Shown here: in pieces, positions 20,951-29,854 of the stretch
How positions within the stretch are numbered: the stretch's first letter is position 1
Layout of the letters: the number at the start of each line of letters is the position of its first letter
DNA from: a virus
IMG/VR virus record: IMGVR_UViG_3300030419_000605
Span: 1-29,854 of that record
Direction: 5' to 3' (one strand)
Length of the DNA: 29,854 bases
The notes under the pieces: generated by a model
Database searches by the model: none
Told to the model about the DNA's origin: nothing
The model's input: only the letters and a program-made list of their open reading frames with translations
Position numbers and translations under genes: made by a program

Positions 20951-21940
20951 ATGGCTTATAATCAATCTGATGCTCTATTTGAGCAATCGACTGATACTAA
21001 TGGTAACTTTGGTAACTCCCAAACTGGACAAACTAATGCATTCTTCATGCCCAAGGTTTATTCCAAGAAGGTACTTAACTTTTTTAGAAAAGCCTCGGTA
21101 GCTGAAGCAATCACTAACACCGATTATTCTGGTGATATATCCGCTTTCGGAGATACTGTACGTATCGTTAAAGAACCTACGATTACTGTTTATCAGTATG
21201 AAAGAGGTGCTGACGTTACTCAGACCAAACTTACTGACGTTGAAGAAACCCTTACTGTTGATGTAGCAAACGCTTTCAAATTCAAAGTAGATGACATTGA
21301 GAAATCTATGTCTCACGTAAACTGGAAAGAGGTCGCATCCTCTTCTGCAGCTTACGCTCTAAAAGATGCTTTTGACGAAGGTGTTATCGCTGAAATGTTC
21401 TCGGGTGCTTCTACATCTTCACCTGACCATGTAATCGGTTCCGACAGTTCAACTGCTGATTCTAGTATGACTCACGCAACTAACTCTGTTGACCTACTTG
21501 GTTCAGATGGAACTGGTGTAGATCCCTTAGATCTTATGGCTAGAATGGCTAGATTGCTAGATGACCAAAATATTCCTGAAGAAGGAAGATGGTTTGTAGC
21601 ACCTCCAACTTTTTATGAAGAGTTGTCAGGTTCTAGTTCAAAGCTAATGTCAGTTGACTACAACGCAGGTCAAGGCTCTTTAAGAAATGGCTTAGTATCA
21701 AGTGGAAAGTTACGTGGATTTGATATGTATAAATCTAATAATATTGCTAGTACGTCTAACGCTACTGGTAAAGTTATTTGTGGACATATTAGTTCTACAG
21801 CAACAGCACAAGCTATCACACAAACTGAGGTTCTTCGTGATCCCGATAGTTTTGGTGACATCGTTAGAGGTCTTCACGTCTATGGCGCTGATGTACTTCG
21901 TAGCGAAGCTTTAGTAGCAGCTTTCTATTTAATTGACTAA
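20951..21940 (+). CDS. Major capsid protein
   Basis: 329 residues behind a strong AAAGGTGA site, immediately after the scaffold. The sequence (FFMPKVYSKKVLNFFRKASV, GDTVRIVKEPTITVYQYERG, then EETLTVDVANAFKFKVDDIE) is typical of podovirus HK97-fold coat proteins: an N-terminal arm, then strands of the P domain, and a late WFVAPPTFYEEL segment. Codon use is less AT-biased than in the early genes, as expected for the most abundant protein. A long hairpin follows the gene. Confidence 0.92.
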   Translation: MAYNQSDALFEQSTDTNGNFGNSQTGQTNAFFMPKVYSKKVLNFFRKASVAEAITNTDYSGDISAFGDTVRIVKEPTITVYQYERGADVTQTKLTDVEETLTVDVANAFKFKVDDIEKSMSHVNWKEVASSSAAYALKDAFDEGVIAEMFSGASTSSPDHVIGSDSSTADSSMTHATNSVDLLGSDGTGVDPLDLMARMARLLDDQNIPEEGRWFVAPPTFYEELSGSSSKLMSVDYNAGQGSLRNGLVSSGKLRGFDMYKSNNIASTSNATGKVICGHISSTATAQAITQTEVLRDPDSFGDIVRGLHVYGADVLRSEALVAAFYLID

Positions 21941-21965
21941 TCGTTAATTAGAAGAAAACGAAAAG

Positions 21966-22004
21966 GTATGTGGGAAGAGAATTTTAGGTTCTTCTTCCCC
22001 ATAC
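21966..22004 (+). terminator. Long stem-loop after the capsid gene
   Basis: Arms GTATG-(T)-GGGAAGA-GAA and TTC-(T)-TCTTCCC-CATAC, about 15 pairs with one bulge on each side, around a TTTTAGG loop. On the plus strand it is followed by TAG and a run of A, not U, so it is not a canonical intrinsic terminator. It may partly stop transcription or protect the 3' end of capsid mRNA. Confidence 0.55.
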
Positions 22005-22023
22005 TAGAAAAAAAAGGAAGAAA

Positions 22024-22200
22024 ATGCCAGAGTTAGGAAACAACAAAAATCCTTTTATTTTAAAAAACAAAAAGAAAGGCAATAGAAAATTAATAAGTGC
22101 AGGTACTAGAATGACTGCACAAGAAAGAAAAACATACAATAAGAATTGGGATCGTATATTTAATAAATCCCAAAAGAATTATAACAGACAGAAAGGTTAA
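22024..22200 (+). CDS. Small basic protein, 58 aa
   Basis: MPELGNNKNPFILKNKKKGN..., ending KSQKNYNRQKG; very rich in lysine and asparagine. AAGGAAG precedes the ATG. It lies between capsid and tail genes. Not recognised; perhaps a nucleic-acid-binding or minor head protein. Confidence 0.6.
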   Translation: MPELGNNKNPFILKNKKKGNRKLISAGTRMTAQERKTYNKNWDRIFNKSQKNYNRQKG

Positions 22201-22213
22201 GGAGAAAACTATA

Positions 22214-22336
22214 GTGAAAATTAAAATAGCAGCTTTGACTATTTTTTTAGTAATAATATCCGGTTGTTCTATCGTTAAAGAAACAATAGATACTAATAAA
22301 AATGTAGAAACTATTGACGAAATAACTAACGAGTAA
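22214..22336 (+). CDS. Mini-lipoprotein, 40 aa (GTG start)
   Basis: A GTG with AAGGAG at good distance opens a 40-codon frame, VKIKIAALTIFLVIISGCSI..., with a perfect lipobox ISGC (cysteine at residue 18) and a short charged mature part (KETIDTNKNVETIDEITNE). It would be a membrane-anchored peptide of about 23 residues. The size recalls Rz1-type or exclusion lipoproteins, but no partner spanin is visible here. Confidence 0.6.
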   Translation: MKIKIAALTIFLVIISGCSIVKETIDTNKNVETIDEITNE

Positions 22337-22343
22337 TAGATAA

Positions 22344-23105
22344 ATGGCAACAACATATTTACAATTAACTAATGAGTTATTAAGAGAATCAAACGAAATT
22401 GCTTTAACATCTGCTAATTTTGGAGATGCATTGGGAGTACAAGCACACGTTAAAGATTGTGTAAATAGAGCTTATAACGATATTGTAAGCGCAGAGCCTA
22501 GGTGGTCCTTTCTAGCTACAGGAGAAAGTGGAGCAACAGATCCTTTTTATGGTAATGTATATGTAGAGACTGTAGCAGGAACTCGTTGGTACGAATTAAA
22601 AGCGTCTTCAAGTTCTATTACCACAGATTATGGCGCAATAGATTGGAATGATTTTTATCTTACAACTATAGGTGTAAGTGGTGCTTCAACACCTTATACA
22701 AGTAGAAACTTATCTTTTTCAACAATAGAAGAATGGAAAGATCATTACAGAGAATCTGAAAACATAGATGATGCAGATACTCAAACTTGGGGAGAGCCTA
22801 AAGTAGTTATTAGAAGTCCTGACGGTAGAAAATTCGGAGTAAGCCCAATACCAGATAAAGTATACAGAGTATGGTTTTTTGCTTGGGATTTACCGACAGC
22901 ATTAAGCGCACACGGAGATGCTATAGTATTTCCAGATATGTATAAATCAGTATTATTAGCAAGAGCTAGGTATTATATGCATCAATTTAAAGATAATCCA
23001 CAGGCAGCAGCCTTTGCATTAGATGATTATAAGAAAGGATTAAGACAAATGCGGTCTAATCTTATGAGTCCTGCTCCTAAATATATGTCAACGGATCAGA
23101 TATAA
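22344..23105 (+). CDS. Head-tail adaptor / tail tubular protein A-like
   Basis: 253 residues. The start (TTYLQLTNELLRESNEIALT) and helix VKDCVNRAYNDIVSAEPRWS match the N-terminal helical part of T7 gp11/P22 gp4-type adaptors that dock on the portal. The middle is beta-rich, and VFPDMYKSVLLARARYYMHQ is the C-terminal helix with which such adaptors contact the portal clip. Position after capsid and before the nozzle gene fits. The exact family cannot be settled by eye. Confidence 0.8.
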   Translation: MATTYLQLTNELLRESNEIALTSANFGDALGVQAHVKDCVNRAYNDIVSAEPRWSFLATGESGATDPFYGNVYVETVAGTRWYELKASSSSITTDYGAIDWNDFYLTTIGVSGASTPYTSRNLSFSTIEEWKDHYRESENIDDADTQTWGEPKVVIRSPDGRKFGVSPIPDKVYRVWFFAWDLPTALSAHGDAIVFPDMYKSVLLARARYYMHQFKDNPQAAAFALDDYKKGLRQMRSNLMSPAPKYMSTDQI

Positions 23106-23106
23106 T

Positions 23107-24735
23107 ATGGCACAGTCACAACCTTTTGCAGTAGCTTGTCAAGGTGGTTTGAATGAAGTATCAAGCCAGTTTGAATTACTAAGAGTTCCGGGAGAAGCTA
23201 CACAATTAAGAAACTTTGAAGTTTCTACAAAAGGCGGGTATAGACGTATTAATGGTTATACTCAGTTTGGAGATGGCACAAGACCAAATAGTAGTAACGC
23301 TATTAAAGGATTACAAGTCTATGCAGACGGTTTGATAGCTTGTTCAGGAACAAATATATATTTTAGTCAAGACGGAGACAGTTGGTTATTATTAAATAGG
23401 GCAAGTGTATCAGGAAGCGGAGATAACTATAGTACTTTTACAGGTAGAAGTACGTCAGCAAGAACTTCACAAGGTCAAGCATCTTTTGCAATATATGAAG
23501 GTGATACTGATTACGGAGAATTAATAGTAACTGATAGAGGTTCAGCAGTAAAACCTTTTTATTTTAAAATGACTGGTAGTGGAGATTTAGATACTAGAAC
23601 ATTTTATGCTAAAGAGATAACAGTTGATGGAAGCACTTATCCTAAGTATTGTGTAATACACGATAGACATTTAGTAGTAGGAGGTGCAGGTACAGCAGAA
23701 AATACTATATATTATAGTGGTACTGACGATATAGATGATTTTACAAGTACAGGTTCTGGAAGCATAAAGTTAGATGATCAAGTAGTAGGTTTAAAGTCTT
23801 TTCGTAATGATCTAATAATTTTCTGTAAGAACAGTATTTATAAATTAGTAAATATTAATAGTTCTTCTACTATAGCAGTAGAGCCTATTACAAAGAATAT
23901 AGGCTGTATGGATGGAGATAGTATTCAAGAGATAGGTGGACAATTATTGTTTTTAGCTCCTGATGGTGTAAGAACAGTAGCAGGTACAGCCAGAATCGGT
24001 GACGTAGAGTTAGGATCTTTGAGTAGAAAGATACAACCAATTATAGGAGACATAGCATCTAATATTGGATCTTATATTATAAATAGCTGTGTAATTAGAA
24101 AGAAATCACAATATCGTTTATTTTATGGTTCTTCTGGGACTTCAACATCAGTTTCTAAAGGAATAATAGGAACATTAAGAACGACTGCAGAAGGTGGCTC
24201 AAGATTTGAATGGTCTGAAGTTATAGGAATACAAGCAAGTGCAGGTATAACTTCTGGATTTACAAACACTGGTGTAGAGAAATTTTATCATGGTGATTAT
24301 GATGGTTACGTTTATAATCACGATACAGGAAATGATTTTAATCCAGCAGGAACATCAACAAACATAGCTGCAAAATACCAAACACCAAGTATGGATTTTG
24401 GAGACTTAGGAACACTAAAGACTTTAAAATATGTAAAATTATCAGTTAAGCCAGAAGGAGCAGTACAGCCTTCTCTAGGAATTGGATATGATTACGATGA
24501 TAATTTTGTAGCACAACCAGTAGATTATGTATTAGATTCTATACCTCCTGCTGCAATTTTCGGATCAGGTGTATTTAATACTTCAACTTTTGGCGCTGCA
24601 GAAAATCCAATGGTTAGAAAAACAGTAGAAGGATCAGGAAGAACTGCTTATTTTAAAGTACATAGCGATGATAAAAATGGTCCTTATACAATAAATGGAA
24701 TATATATAGATTACGTACCTTCAGGGAGAATATAA
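23107..24735 (+). CDS. Tail nozzle-like protein (T7 gp12 / P22 gp10 position)
   Basis: 542 residues, almost all beta strands and loops. It opens with a typical nozzle start, GGLNEVSSQFELLRVPGEAT, followed by LRNFEVSTKGGYRRINGYTQ. Later repeats such as LKSFRNDLIIFCKNSIYKL and GCMDGDSIQEIGGQLLFLAP resemble blades of a beta-propeller. Start is one base after the stop of the adaptor gene. By position and fold it would form the lower tail tube or plug. Confident as a tail structural protein, less so for the precise equivalent. Confidence 0.75.
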   Translation: MAQSQPFAVACQGGLNEVSSQFELLRVPGEATQLRNFEVSTKGGYRRINGYTQFGDGTRPNSSNAIKGLQVYADGLIACSGTNIYFSQDGDSWLLLNRASVSGSGDNYSTFTGRSTSARTSQGQASFAIYEGDTDYGELIVTDRGSAVKPFYFKMTGSGDLDTRTFYAKEITVDGSTYPKYCVIHDRHLVVGGAGTAENTIYYSGTDDIDDFTSTGSGSIKLDDQVVGLKSFRNDLIIFCKNSIYKLVNINSSSTIAVEPITKNIGCMDGDSIQEIGGQLLFLAPDGVRTVAGTARIGDVELGSLSRKIQPIIGDIASNIGSYIINSCVIRKKSQYRLFYGSSGTSTSVSKGIIGTLRTTAEGGSRFEWSEVIGIQASAGITSGFTNTGVEKFYHGDYDGYVYNHDTGNDFNPAGTSTNIAAKYQTPSMDFGDLGTLKTLKYVKLSVKPEGAVQPSLGIGYDYDDNFVAQPVDYVLDSIPPAAIFGSGVFNTSTFGAAENPMVRKTVEGSGRTAYFKVHSDDKNGPYTINGIYIDYVPSGRI

Positions 24736-24738
24736 AAG

Positions 24739-27700
24739 ATGGCACAAAGTTATACAAGACAAAGTAGTTTCAGTGATGGAGACACCATTACTGCTGCATT
24801 GTTTAACAATGAATACAATCAATTAGTCAACGCATTTACATACAGTTCAAGTAGTGCTAGTTCAACTGGTCACAGGCATGATGGCACAGCAGGACACGGC
24901 GGTAACATACATACTATAGGCGATTTAGACTTTTTAAATAAAATAGTAGCAGATAGTACAAACAATCGCTGGGGAATATTTGTAGAGGTATCTTCAGCAG
25001 CAGTAGAACAGATTAGAATACAAGACGGAGCTATTGTTCCAGTTACAGATAACGATATAGACTTAGGAACAAGCTCATTAGAATTTAAAGATGCATACTT
25101 TGATGGTACAATAACTACAGATTTATTAACAGTTTCAGGAACAACTAATCTTGACGGTGCTATTCAAGTAGATAATACTATAACTGTTGGTGTTGATGAT
25201 ACTGGATATGATGTTAAATTCTTCGGAGATACTGCAAGTGCATATATGTTGTGGGATACATCTGCTGATGATTTAGTCTTAGCAGGTTCTGCAGGTCTAG
25301 ATGTCGCAGGAGATATAGATGTTGATGGAACAGCTAATTTAGATAATACAGATATAGACGGTACACTCGCTGTAGACGGTACAACTATTTCATTAGATGC
25401 CACTACTTCGTTAAACATAGATAACTCTAATACATCTAATGGTATTACTATTGGTACTGCAACTTCAGGTGTTCCAATTTCAATAGGTCATTCAACTTCT
25501 GAAGTAACAATAAACGATAATCTTACAGTTACAGGTACACTTACACTTGGTTCAGGCGCTGAATTAGCAGAAGCCGAACTAGAAATGCTAGATGGAATCA
25601 CAGCAGGCACAGTAGCAGCTTCTAAAGCAGTTGTTGTAGATTCAAATAAAGATATAGGTTCTTTCAGAAATATTACACTTACAGGCGAACTTGACGCAGC
25701 TACATTAGATATAAGCGGTAACGCAGACATCGATGGTACTACAAACTTAGATGCAGTAGATATTGATGGTGCAACACAAATTGACGCTACTGTAACAGTT
25801 GGAGTAGACGATACAGGTTATGACGTTAAATTCTTTGGTGCTACTTCTGGAGCCTATATGCTCTGGGATGAATCCGCAGATGATTTAAAATTAGTAGGAG
25901 CAGCAGGATTAACTATTGCTGGTAACGCAGATATTGACGGAACCTTAGAAGCAGATGCATATACAGTAGACGGTACTGCATTAAATGAATATATAGCTGA
26001 CACAGTTGGAGCAATGGTTAGCTCTAATACAGAAACAAATATTACTGTAACTTATGAAGACGGAGATAATACACTAGACTTTGTAATCGGTACACTTAAC
26101 CAAGACACTACAGGAACTGCAGCAGTAGCAACAAGTGTTACAGCTTCAGCCAATAACAGCACAGACGAAACAGTTTATCCTACATTTGTCGATGGCGCTA
26201 CAGGATCACAAGGAATTGAAACAGACACAGGCTTTACATATAATCCTAGTTCTGGATTATTAACTATAGCAGGTGAACTTGATGCAGGATCTCTTGATGT
26301 TTCTGGTAATGCTGATATAGATGGTACACTCGAAGCCGATGCAATTACGGTTGATGGTATAACTCTAGCTGAATATATTGCTGATACAGCAGGTGCAATG
26401 TTCTCAAGTAATACTGAAAGTGGTATTACAGTTACATACCAAGACGATGATAACACAGTAGATCTTTCAGTTGATGCAGCACAAACAGGAATTACTTCAT
26501 TATTGGCTACAGATATTAAGATTGGTGAAGACGATCAAACTAAAATAGATTTCGAAACAGCAGACGAGATACATTTCTATGCAGCAAATGCAGAACAAGT
26601 GTATGTAGCTGATGGTATCTTTGGACCACAAACAGACAGCGATGTAGATTTAGGCTCTAGTGCTGTACGTTGGAAAGATGCTTATGTAGACTCTTTAACA
26701 ACTACAGGTGCTTTATCTGTAGGTGGGAATCTTACAGTTAATGGTACGACTACTACAGTCAACAGTACTACAGTTACAATAGACGATCCAATCTTTACAT
26801 TAGGTGGAGATTCAACTCCTAGCTCAGATGATAATAAAGATAGAGGTATAGAGTTTAAATGGCACAATGGAAGTGCTGCTAAAGTTGGATTCTTTGGATA
26901 TGACGACAGTACTTCAGCATTTACATTTATTCCTGACGCTAGTAATTCTTCAGAAGTATTTAGTGGTACTGCAGGAGCAGCAACATTTGGCGCTATTACA
27001 GGAACCACAGGTACGTTTAGTGGAGTTGTTGATGCAGACGCAGGTATAACTGTTGATAACATTACAATTGATGGAACGGAAATAGACCTTAGTTCAGGCG
27101 ATCTCACGCTAGATGTAGCAGGAGATATTATTCTTGATGCTGATGGTGGAGATATTATTTTAAGAGATGGTGGAACATCTTTTCTTACAGCAACGCATAG
27201 TTCAGGAGATGCTGTATTAACATCAAATGTAGACGATAAAGATATTATCTTTAAAGGCTATGATGGCGGGAGCTTAATAACTGCCCTTACTCTTGATATG
27301 TCAGATGCAGGTACAGCAACTTTTAATAGCAGCGTAACTGTTGGTGCTAATTTAGATGTATCAAGTGGAACCATCAAACTCGATGGTAATTATCCGACTG
27401 GCTCAAACAATGTGGCGCTTGGTAATACAGCATTAGACGATGGCTCACTGAGTGGTGGCAGTAACACAGCCATAGGTTCTGCTGCACTTACAGCTAATAC
27501 TTCGGGAGCTTCAAATACAGCAATTGGTATGCAAGCACTGGATGCCAATACCACAGGTACTAACAACACTGGGCTTGGTGTAAACAGTTTAGGTGCAAAT
27601 AGCACAGGTACACAGAATGTTGCGGTTGGTACTTCTGCTTTACTGGCAAACACCACAGCATCTAATAATGTAGCTGTCGGTTATCAGTCTTTGAAAGAGA

Positions 27701-29854
27701 ATACAACAGGGAGCAACAATGTTGCTGTTGGTAAGCAAGCTGGAGAGCAAATAACAACAGGTAATTACAATACTGCAATAGGTTCTTTAGCGCTTGACGA
27801 TGCTACAACCGCCTCAAACAACACAGCAGTTGGTTATAGTGCATTAACAGCAACCACCGCAGGAAACAACACTGCGGTTGGTTATTTAGCTTTAACAGCA
27901 AACACCACAGCTTCAAATAACACAGCAGTCGGTAGGTCTGCACTAGCAGCAAACACTACAGGCACAGACAATGTTTCTGTTGGTTCTCATTCACTAGACG
28001 CTAACACCACAGGCTCTGACAACACCGCTATCGGTGATAACGCTCTCGGAGCAAATACAACAGCAGACAACAATACTGCGGTGGGTTCAAGCGCTTTAGT
28101 TACTAATACCACAGGTACTTCAAACGTAGCCGTTGGTAAGGATGCTTTATCTACTAACACCACAGCTTCTAACAATACCGCAGTAGGTTTAAGTGCTTTA
28201 GCAGCCAATACCACAGGGGCTAACAACACTGCTGTTGGTAGAGAGTCTTTACTTGTTAATACCACAGGTACTTCAAACAGTGCTTTTGGTAGTACAGCTT
28301 TAGATGCAAACACTACAGGTGATTACAACACCGCTATTGGGCAGGCTACTTTAACAGCAGCCACCACAGCAGATAACAACACAGCCCTTGGATATGCGGC
28401 TTTAACAGCAGCCACCACAGGTGCTAGTAATACGGCTGTTGGTGCTTTTGCTTTAGACGCTAACACCACCGCAGATTACAACACAGCCGTTGGGCAAGCA
28501 TCCTTAGGAGCAAACACCACAGGTGCTAATAATGTAGCCGTTGGCTATGCTGCACTAGACGCAAACACGACAGCAGATAATAACACAGCAGTAGGTCACA
28601 ACAGTTTAAGCGCAAACACCACAGGTGCTTCTAATACAGCTTTAGGTAAAGGCTCTTTAGGTGCTAACACTACAGCATCTAACAACACAGCAGTAGGTTT
28701 TGGCGCTTTAAATTTAAACACCACAGGACACAGTAATACAGCCGTTGGCACTAATGCTTTGGATGCCGCAACAACTGCAAGTAGAAATACTGCTGTAGGC
28801 TACAATGCTCTTACTTCTAATACTTCTGGTGAATACAATACGGCAGTTGGTGAAACAGCAATGGATGAAAATACCACAGGAGAATATTCTGTTGCTGTAG
28901 GTAGAAACGCTTTAGGAGAGAACACTACAGGTAGCTATAACGTAGCTTTAGGCGCTATGGCTTTAGATGCTAATACAACGGATTCTTATAATATAGCTAT
29001 TGGTTATGCAGCTTTAACAACAAGCGATGGCGGTGTTGGAAACACGGCAGTTGGTTATTCTGCTGCAACCTCTTTAAGTACTGGAGACTATAATGTTGCT
29101 ATTGGTTATCAAGCCTTAGACTCTAATACAACTGCTTCAAATAACACAGCAGTTGGTACAAATTCTTTAGGAGCCAACACAACGGGTACTTCAAATGCTG
29201 CTATGGGAACATCTGCTATGGTTTCAAACACCACTGGTGGTTCTAATGTAGCAATAGGTCAAGACGCTTTATACAGCAATACCACCGCTTCAAACAACAC
29301 AGCAGTTGGTAAAAGCGCTTTAGAGCAAAACACTACAGGCGCACAGAACGTAGCGGTGGGTGCGAATGCTTTAGACGCTAACACAACGGCAGCAAATAAC
29401 ACGGCAGTTGGCTACAATGCTTTGACAGGAAATACCACAGGAACGGCAAACGTAGCGGTGGGTACTGCAACTTTGGTAGCTAATACAGAAGCAAATAATA
29501 ACACCGCAGTTGGGTATGCAGCTTTAAACGCAAACACCACAGGACACAGTAATACAGCCGTTGGTAAAGACGCAGGTATAGCAATTACTACTGGAGCCTA
29601 TAATACCCTTATAGGTGCTTTGGCAGGTGACGAAATAACTACAGCCGATAGTAACACTTCTGTTGGCTACCGATCAATGGCATCTACAACGACAGGCACA
29701 CAGAATACTGCATTGGGAGCAGATGCTTTTAGAGTTAATAGCACAGGCTCGTATAACACGGCAGTTGGTTATCAGGCTTTAGTAGCAAATACGACTGCAA
29801 ATAATAACACTGCACTTGGTTATGGTGCTATGCAGTCAAACACGACAGGAGCAG
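24739..29854 (+). CDS. Giant modular tail fibre protein (3' end beyond the window)
   Basis: The frame from ATG 24739 stays open to the right edge: 1705 codons, and more beyond. It starts MAQSYTRQSSFSDGDTITAA, probably the tail-attachment part, then GHRHDGTAGHGG. Next come beta-rich modules found in marine phage fibres, for example DIDLGTSSLEFKDAYFDG, LEMLDGITAGTVAASKAV, VGVDDTGYDVKFFG and AEYIADTAGAMF. From about residue 890 it consists of 16-residue units with consensus NTTGxxNTAVGxxALx. The NTAVG core resembles the head repeats (NSVAIG) of YadA-type trimeric adhesins, which form left-handed beta-rolls. A trimeric fibre with a long rigid shaft is expected. The end, possibly with an S74-type chaperone domain, is not visible. 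It is probably the receptor-binding apparatus. Confidence 0.9.
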   Translation, partial: MAQSYTRQSSFSDGDTITAALFNNEYNQLVNAFTYSSSSASSTGHRHDGTAGHGGNIHTIGDLDFLNKIVADSTNNRWGIFVEVSSAAVEQIRIQDGAIVPVTDNDIDLGTSSLEFKDAYFDGTITTDLLTVSGTTNLDGAIQVDNTITVGVDDTGYDVKFFGDTASAYMLWDTSADDLVLAGSAGLDVAGDIDVDGTANLDNTDIDGTLAVDGTTISLDATTSLNIDNSNTSNGITIGTATSGVPISIGHSTSEVTINDNLTVTGTLTLGSGAELAEAELEMLDGITAGTVAASKAVVVDSNKDIGSFRNITLTGELDAATLDISGNADIDGTTNLDAVDIDGATQIDATVTVGVDDTGYDVKFFGATSGAYMLWDESADDLKLVGAAGLTIAGNADIDGTLEADAYTVDGTALNEYIADTVGAMVSSNTETNITVTYEDGDNTLDFVIGTLNQDTTGTAAVATSVTASANNSTDETVYPTFVDGATGSQGIETDTGFTYNPSSGLLTIAGELDAGSLDVSGNADIDGTLEADAITVDGITLAEYIADTAGAMFSSNTESGITVTYQDDDNTVDLSVDAAQTGITSLLATDIKIGEDDQTKIDFETADEIHFYAANAEQVYVADGIFGPQTDSDVDLGSSAVRWKDAYVDSLTTTGALSVGGNLTVNGTTTTVNSTTVTIDDPIFTLGGDSTPSSDDNKDRGIEFKWHNGSAAKVGFFGYDDSTSAFTFIPDASNSSEVFSGTAGAATFGAITGTTGTFSGVVDADAGITVDNITIDGTEIDLSSGDLTLDVAGDIILDADGGDIILRDGGTSFLTATHSSGDAVLTSNVDDKDIIFKGYDGGSLITALTLDMSDAGTATFNSSVTVGANLDVSSGTIKLDGNYPTGSNNVALGNTALDDGSLSGGSNTAIGSAALTANTSGASNTAIGMQALDANTTGTNNTGLGVNSLGANSTGTQNVAVGTSALLANTTASNNVAVGYQSLKENTTGSNNVAVGKQAGEQITTGNYNTAIGSLALDDATTASNNTAVGYSALTATTAGNNTAVGYLALTANTTASNNTAVGRSALAANTTGTDNVSVGSHSLDANTTGSDNTAIGDNALGANTTADNNTAVGSSALVTNTTGTSNVAVGKDALSTNTTASNNTAVGLSALAANTTGANNTAVGRESLLVNTTGTSNSAFGSTALDANTTGDYNTAIGQATLTAATTADNNTALGYAALTAATTGASNTAVGAFALDANTTADYNTAVGQASLGANTTGANNVAVGYAALDANTTADNNTAVGHNSLSANTTGASNTALGKGSLGANTTASNNTAVGFGALNLNTTGHSNTAVGTNALDAATTASRNTAVGYNALTSNTSGEYNTAVGETAMDENTTGEYSVAVGRNALGENTTGSYNVALGAMALDANTTDSYNIAIGYAALTTSDGGVGNTAVGYSAATSLSTGDYNVAIGYQALDSNTTASNNTAVGTNSLGANTTGTSNAAMGTSAMVSNTTGGSNVAIGQDALYSNTTASNNTAVGKSALEQNTTGAQNVAVGANALDANTTAANNTAVGYNALTGNTTGTANVAVGTATLVANTEANNNTAVGYAALNANTTGHSNTAVGKDAGIAITTGAYNTLIGALAGDEITTADSNTSVGYRSMASTTTGTQNTALGADAFRVNSTGSYNTAVGYQALVANTTANNNTALGYGAMQSNTTGA
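25186..26460 (+). repeat. Duplicated protein modules in the fibre
   Basis: VGVDDTGYDVKFFG...AYMLWD is encoded at 25186 and again at 25798 (612 bp = 204 codons apart). NADIDGTLEADA...VDG...YIADT.GAM is encoded at 25921 and 26305 (384 bp = 128 codons apart). Protein identity is high but many codons differ synonymously, so these are old duplications kept by selection on the protein. Confidence 0.8.
27400..29854 (+). repeat. 48-bp / 16-residue repeat array, about 50 units
   Basis: Consecutive 16-codon units with core NTAVGxxAL and linker xxNTTGx or xxNTTAx run from SNNVALGNTAL to the edge without a break. TTG and TTA linkers often alternate, TTA being followed by xNN and TTG by xxN, which suggests a 96-bp higher-order unit. 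Copies differ at the DNA level (for example aataccacagg versus aacactacagg), so they have diverged after expansion. A few units are irregular in length or core (around 29020-29080 and 29570-29650). Confidence 0.9.

Noticed and set aside
26682-27107. 141-codon minus-strand frame, with further minus-strand frames at 27390-27656 and 27987-28313
   Set aside because: Antisense to the repetitive fibre gene; low-complexity Val/Pro/Ala/Ser repeats mirror the 48-bp array.
27400-29854. Could the 48-bp array be a CRISPR or other non-coding repeat?
   Set aside because: Units are in frame, encode a conserved 16-residue motif, have no unique spacers and diverge mostly at third positions; it is a coding repeat of the fibre.

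Overview
The window is an AT-rich (roughly one third G+C by eye) segment of a tailed double-stranded DNA phage. It looks like a short-tailed podovirus of a streamlined marine bacterium. Supporting signs are the T7-type replication set on one strand (family A DNA polymerase, fused primase-helicase, SSB, endonuclease I), the virion set on the other strand, and a tail fibre built of modules familiar from marine phages. Densely overlapping genes and an AhpC-type peroxiredoxin plus a 2OG-Fe(II) oxygenase fit as well. The layout reminds me of pelagiphage-like podoviruses (HTVC010P type), but this is inference and the host cannot be proven from sequence alone. I see no tRNA, rRNA, CRISPR array, insertion sequence, integrase, phage RNA polymerase or lysis gene in the window. 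Either end may continue with the last two.

Layout. 1-5767 (minus strand): the distal replication/nuclease operon, with endonuclease I, small proteins, a Cas4/AddB-like PD-(D/E)XK nuclease, a GIY-YIG (T5orf172) protein, DNA polymerase and primase-helicase. 5901-6692: an acidic small protein and SSB. 6749-6997: two minus-strand promoters with perfect sigma70 consensus flanking a 167-nt candidate structured RNA closed by a 13-bp terminal stem. 7007-11412: about twenty very small minus-strand genes, many acidic, probably early host-takeover or anti-defence proteins. 11480-12030: a gene-free region with hairpins and three 50-52-bp-spaced tandem pairs of DnaA boxes, a likely replication origin. 12037-12117: a back-to-back pair of perfect consensus promoters, one for each genome half. 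12129-29854 (plus strand): terminase small subunit, small genes, 2OG oxygenase, peroxiredoxin, lipoprotein, recombinase-like helix-turn-helix protein, terminase large subunit, portal (with an overprinted gene in its tail), scaffold, capsid, head-tail adaptor, tail nozzle-like protein, and a giant tail fibre that runs off the right edge.

How it may work together. At least six promoters match TTGACA-17 bp-TATAAT exactly, all preceded by C. This points to transcription by the unmodified host RNA polymerase, switched outward from a central divergent promoter next to a DnaA-box origin. Replication proteins are made leftward and the packaging/virion proteins rightward, with additional promoters inside the nuclease gene and inside terL. 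The peroxiredoxin and oxygenase are auxiliary metabolic genes. The most interesting candidates for something undescribed are the promoter-flanked RNA at 6795-6961, the DnaA-box array, the overprinted gene at 18993-19229, and the 16-residue beta-roll repeat array of the fibre.
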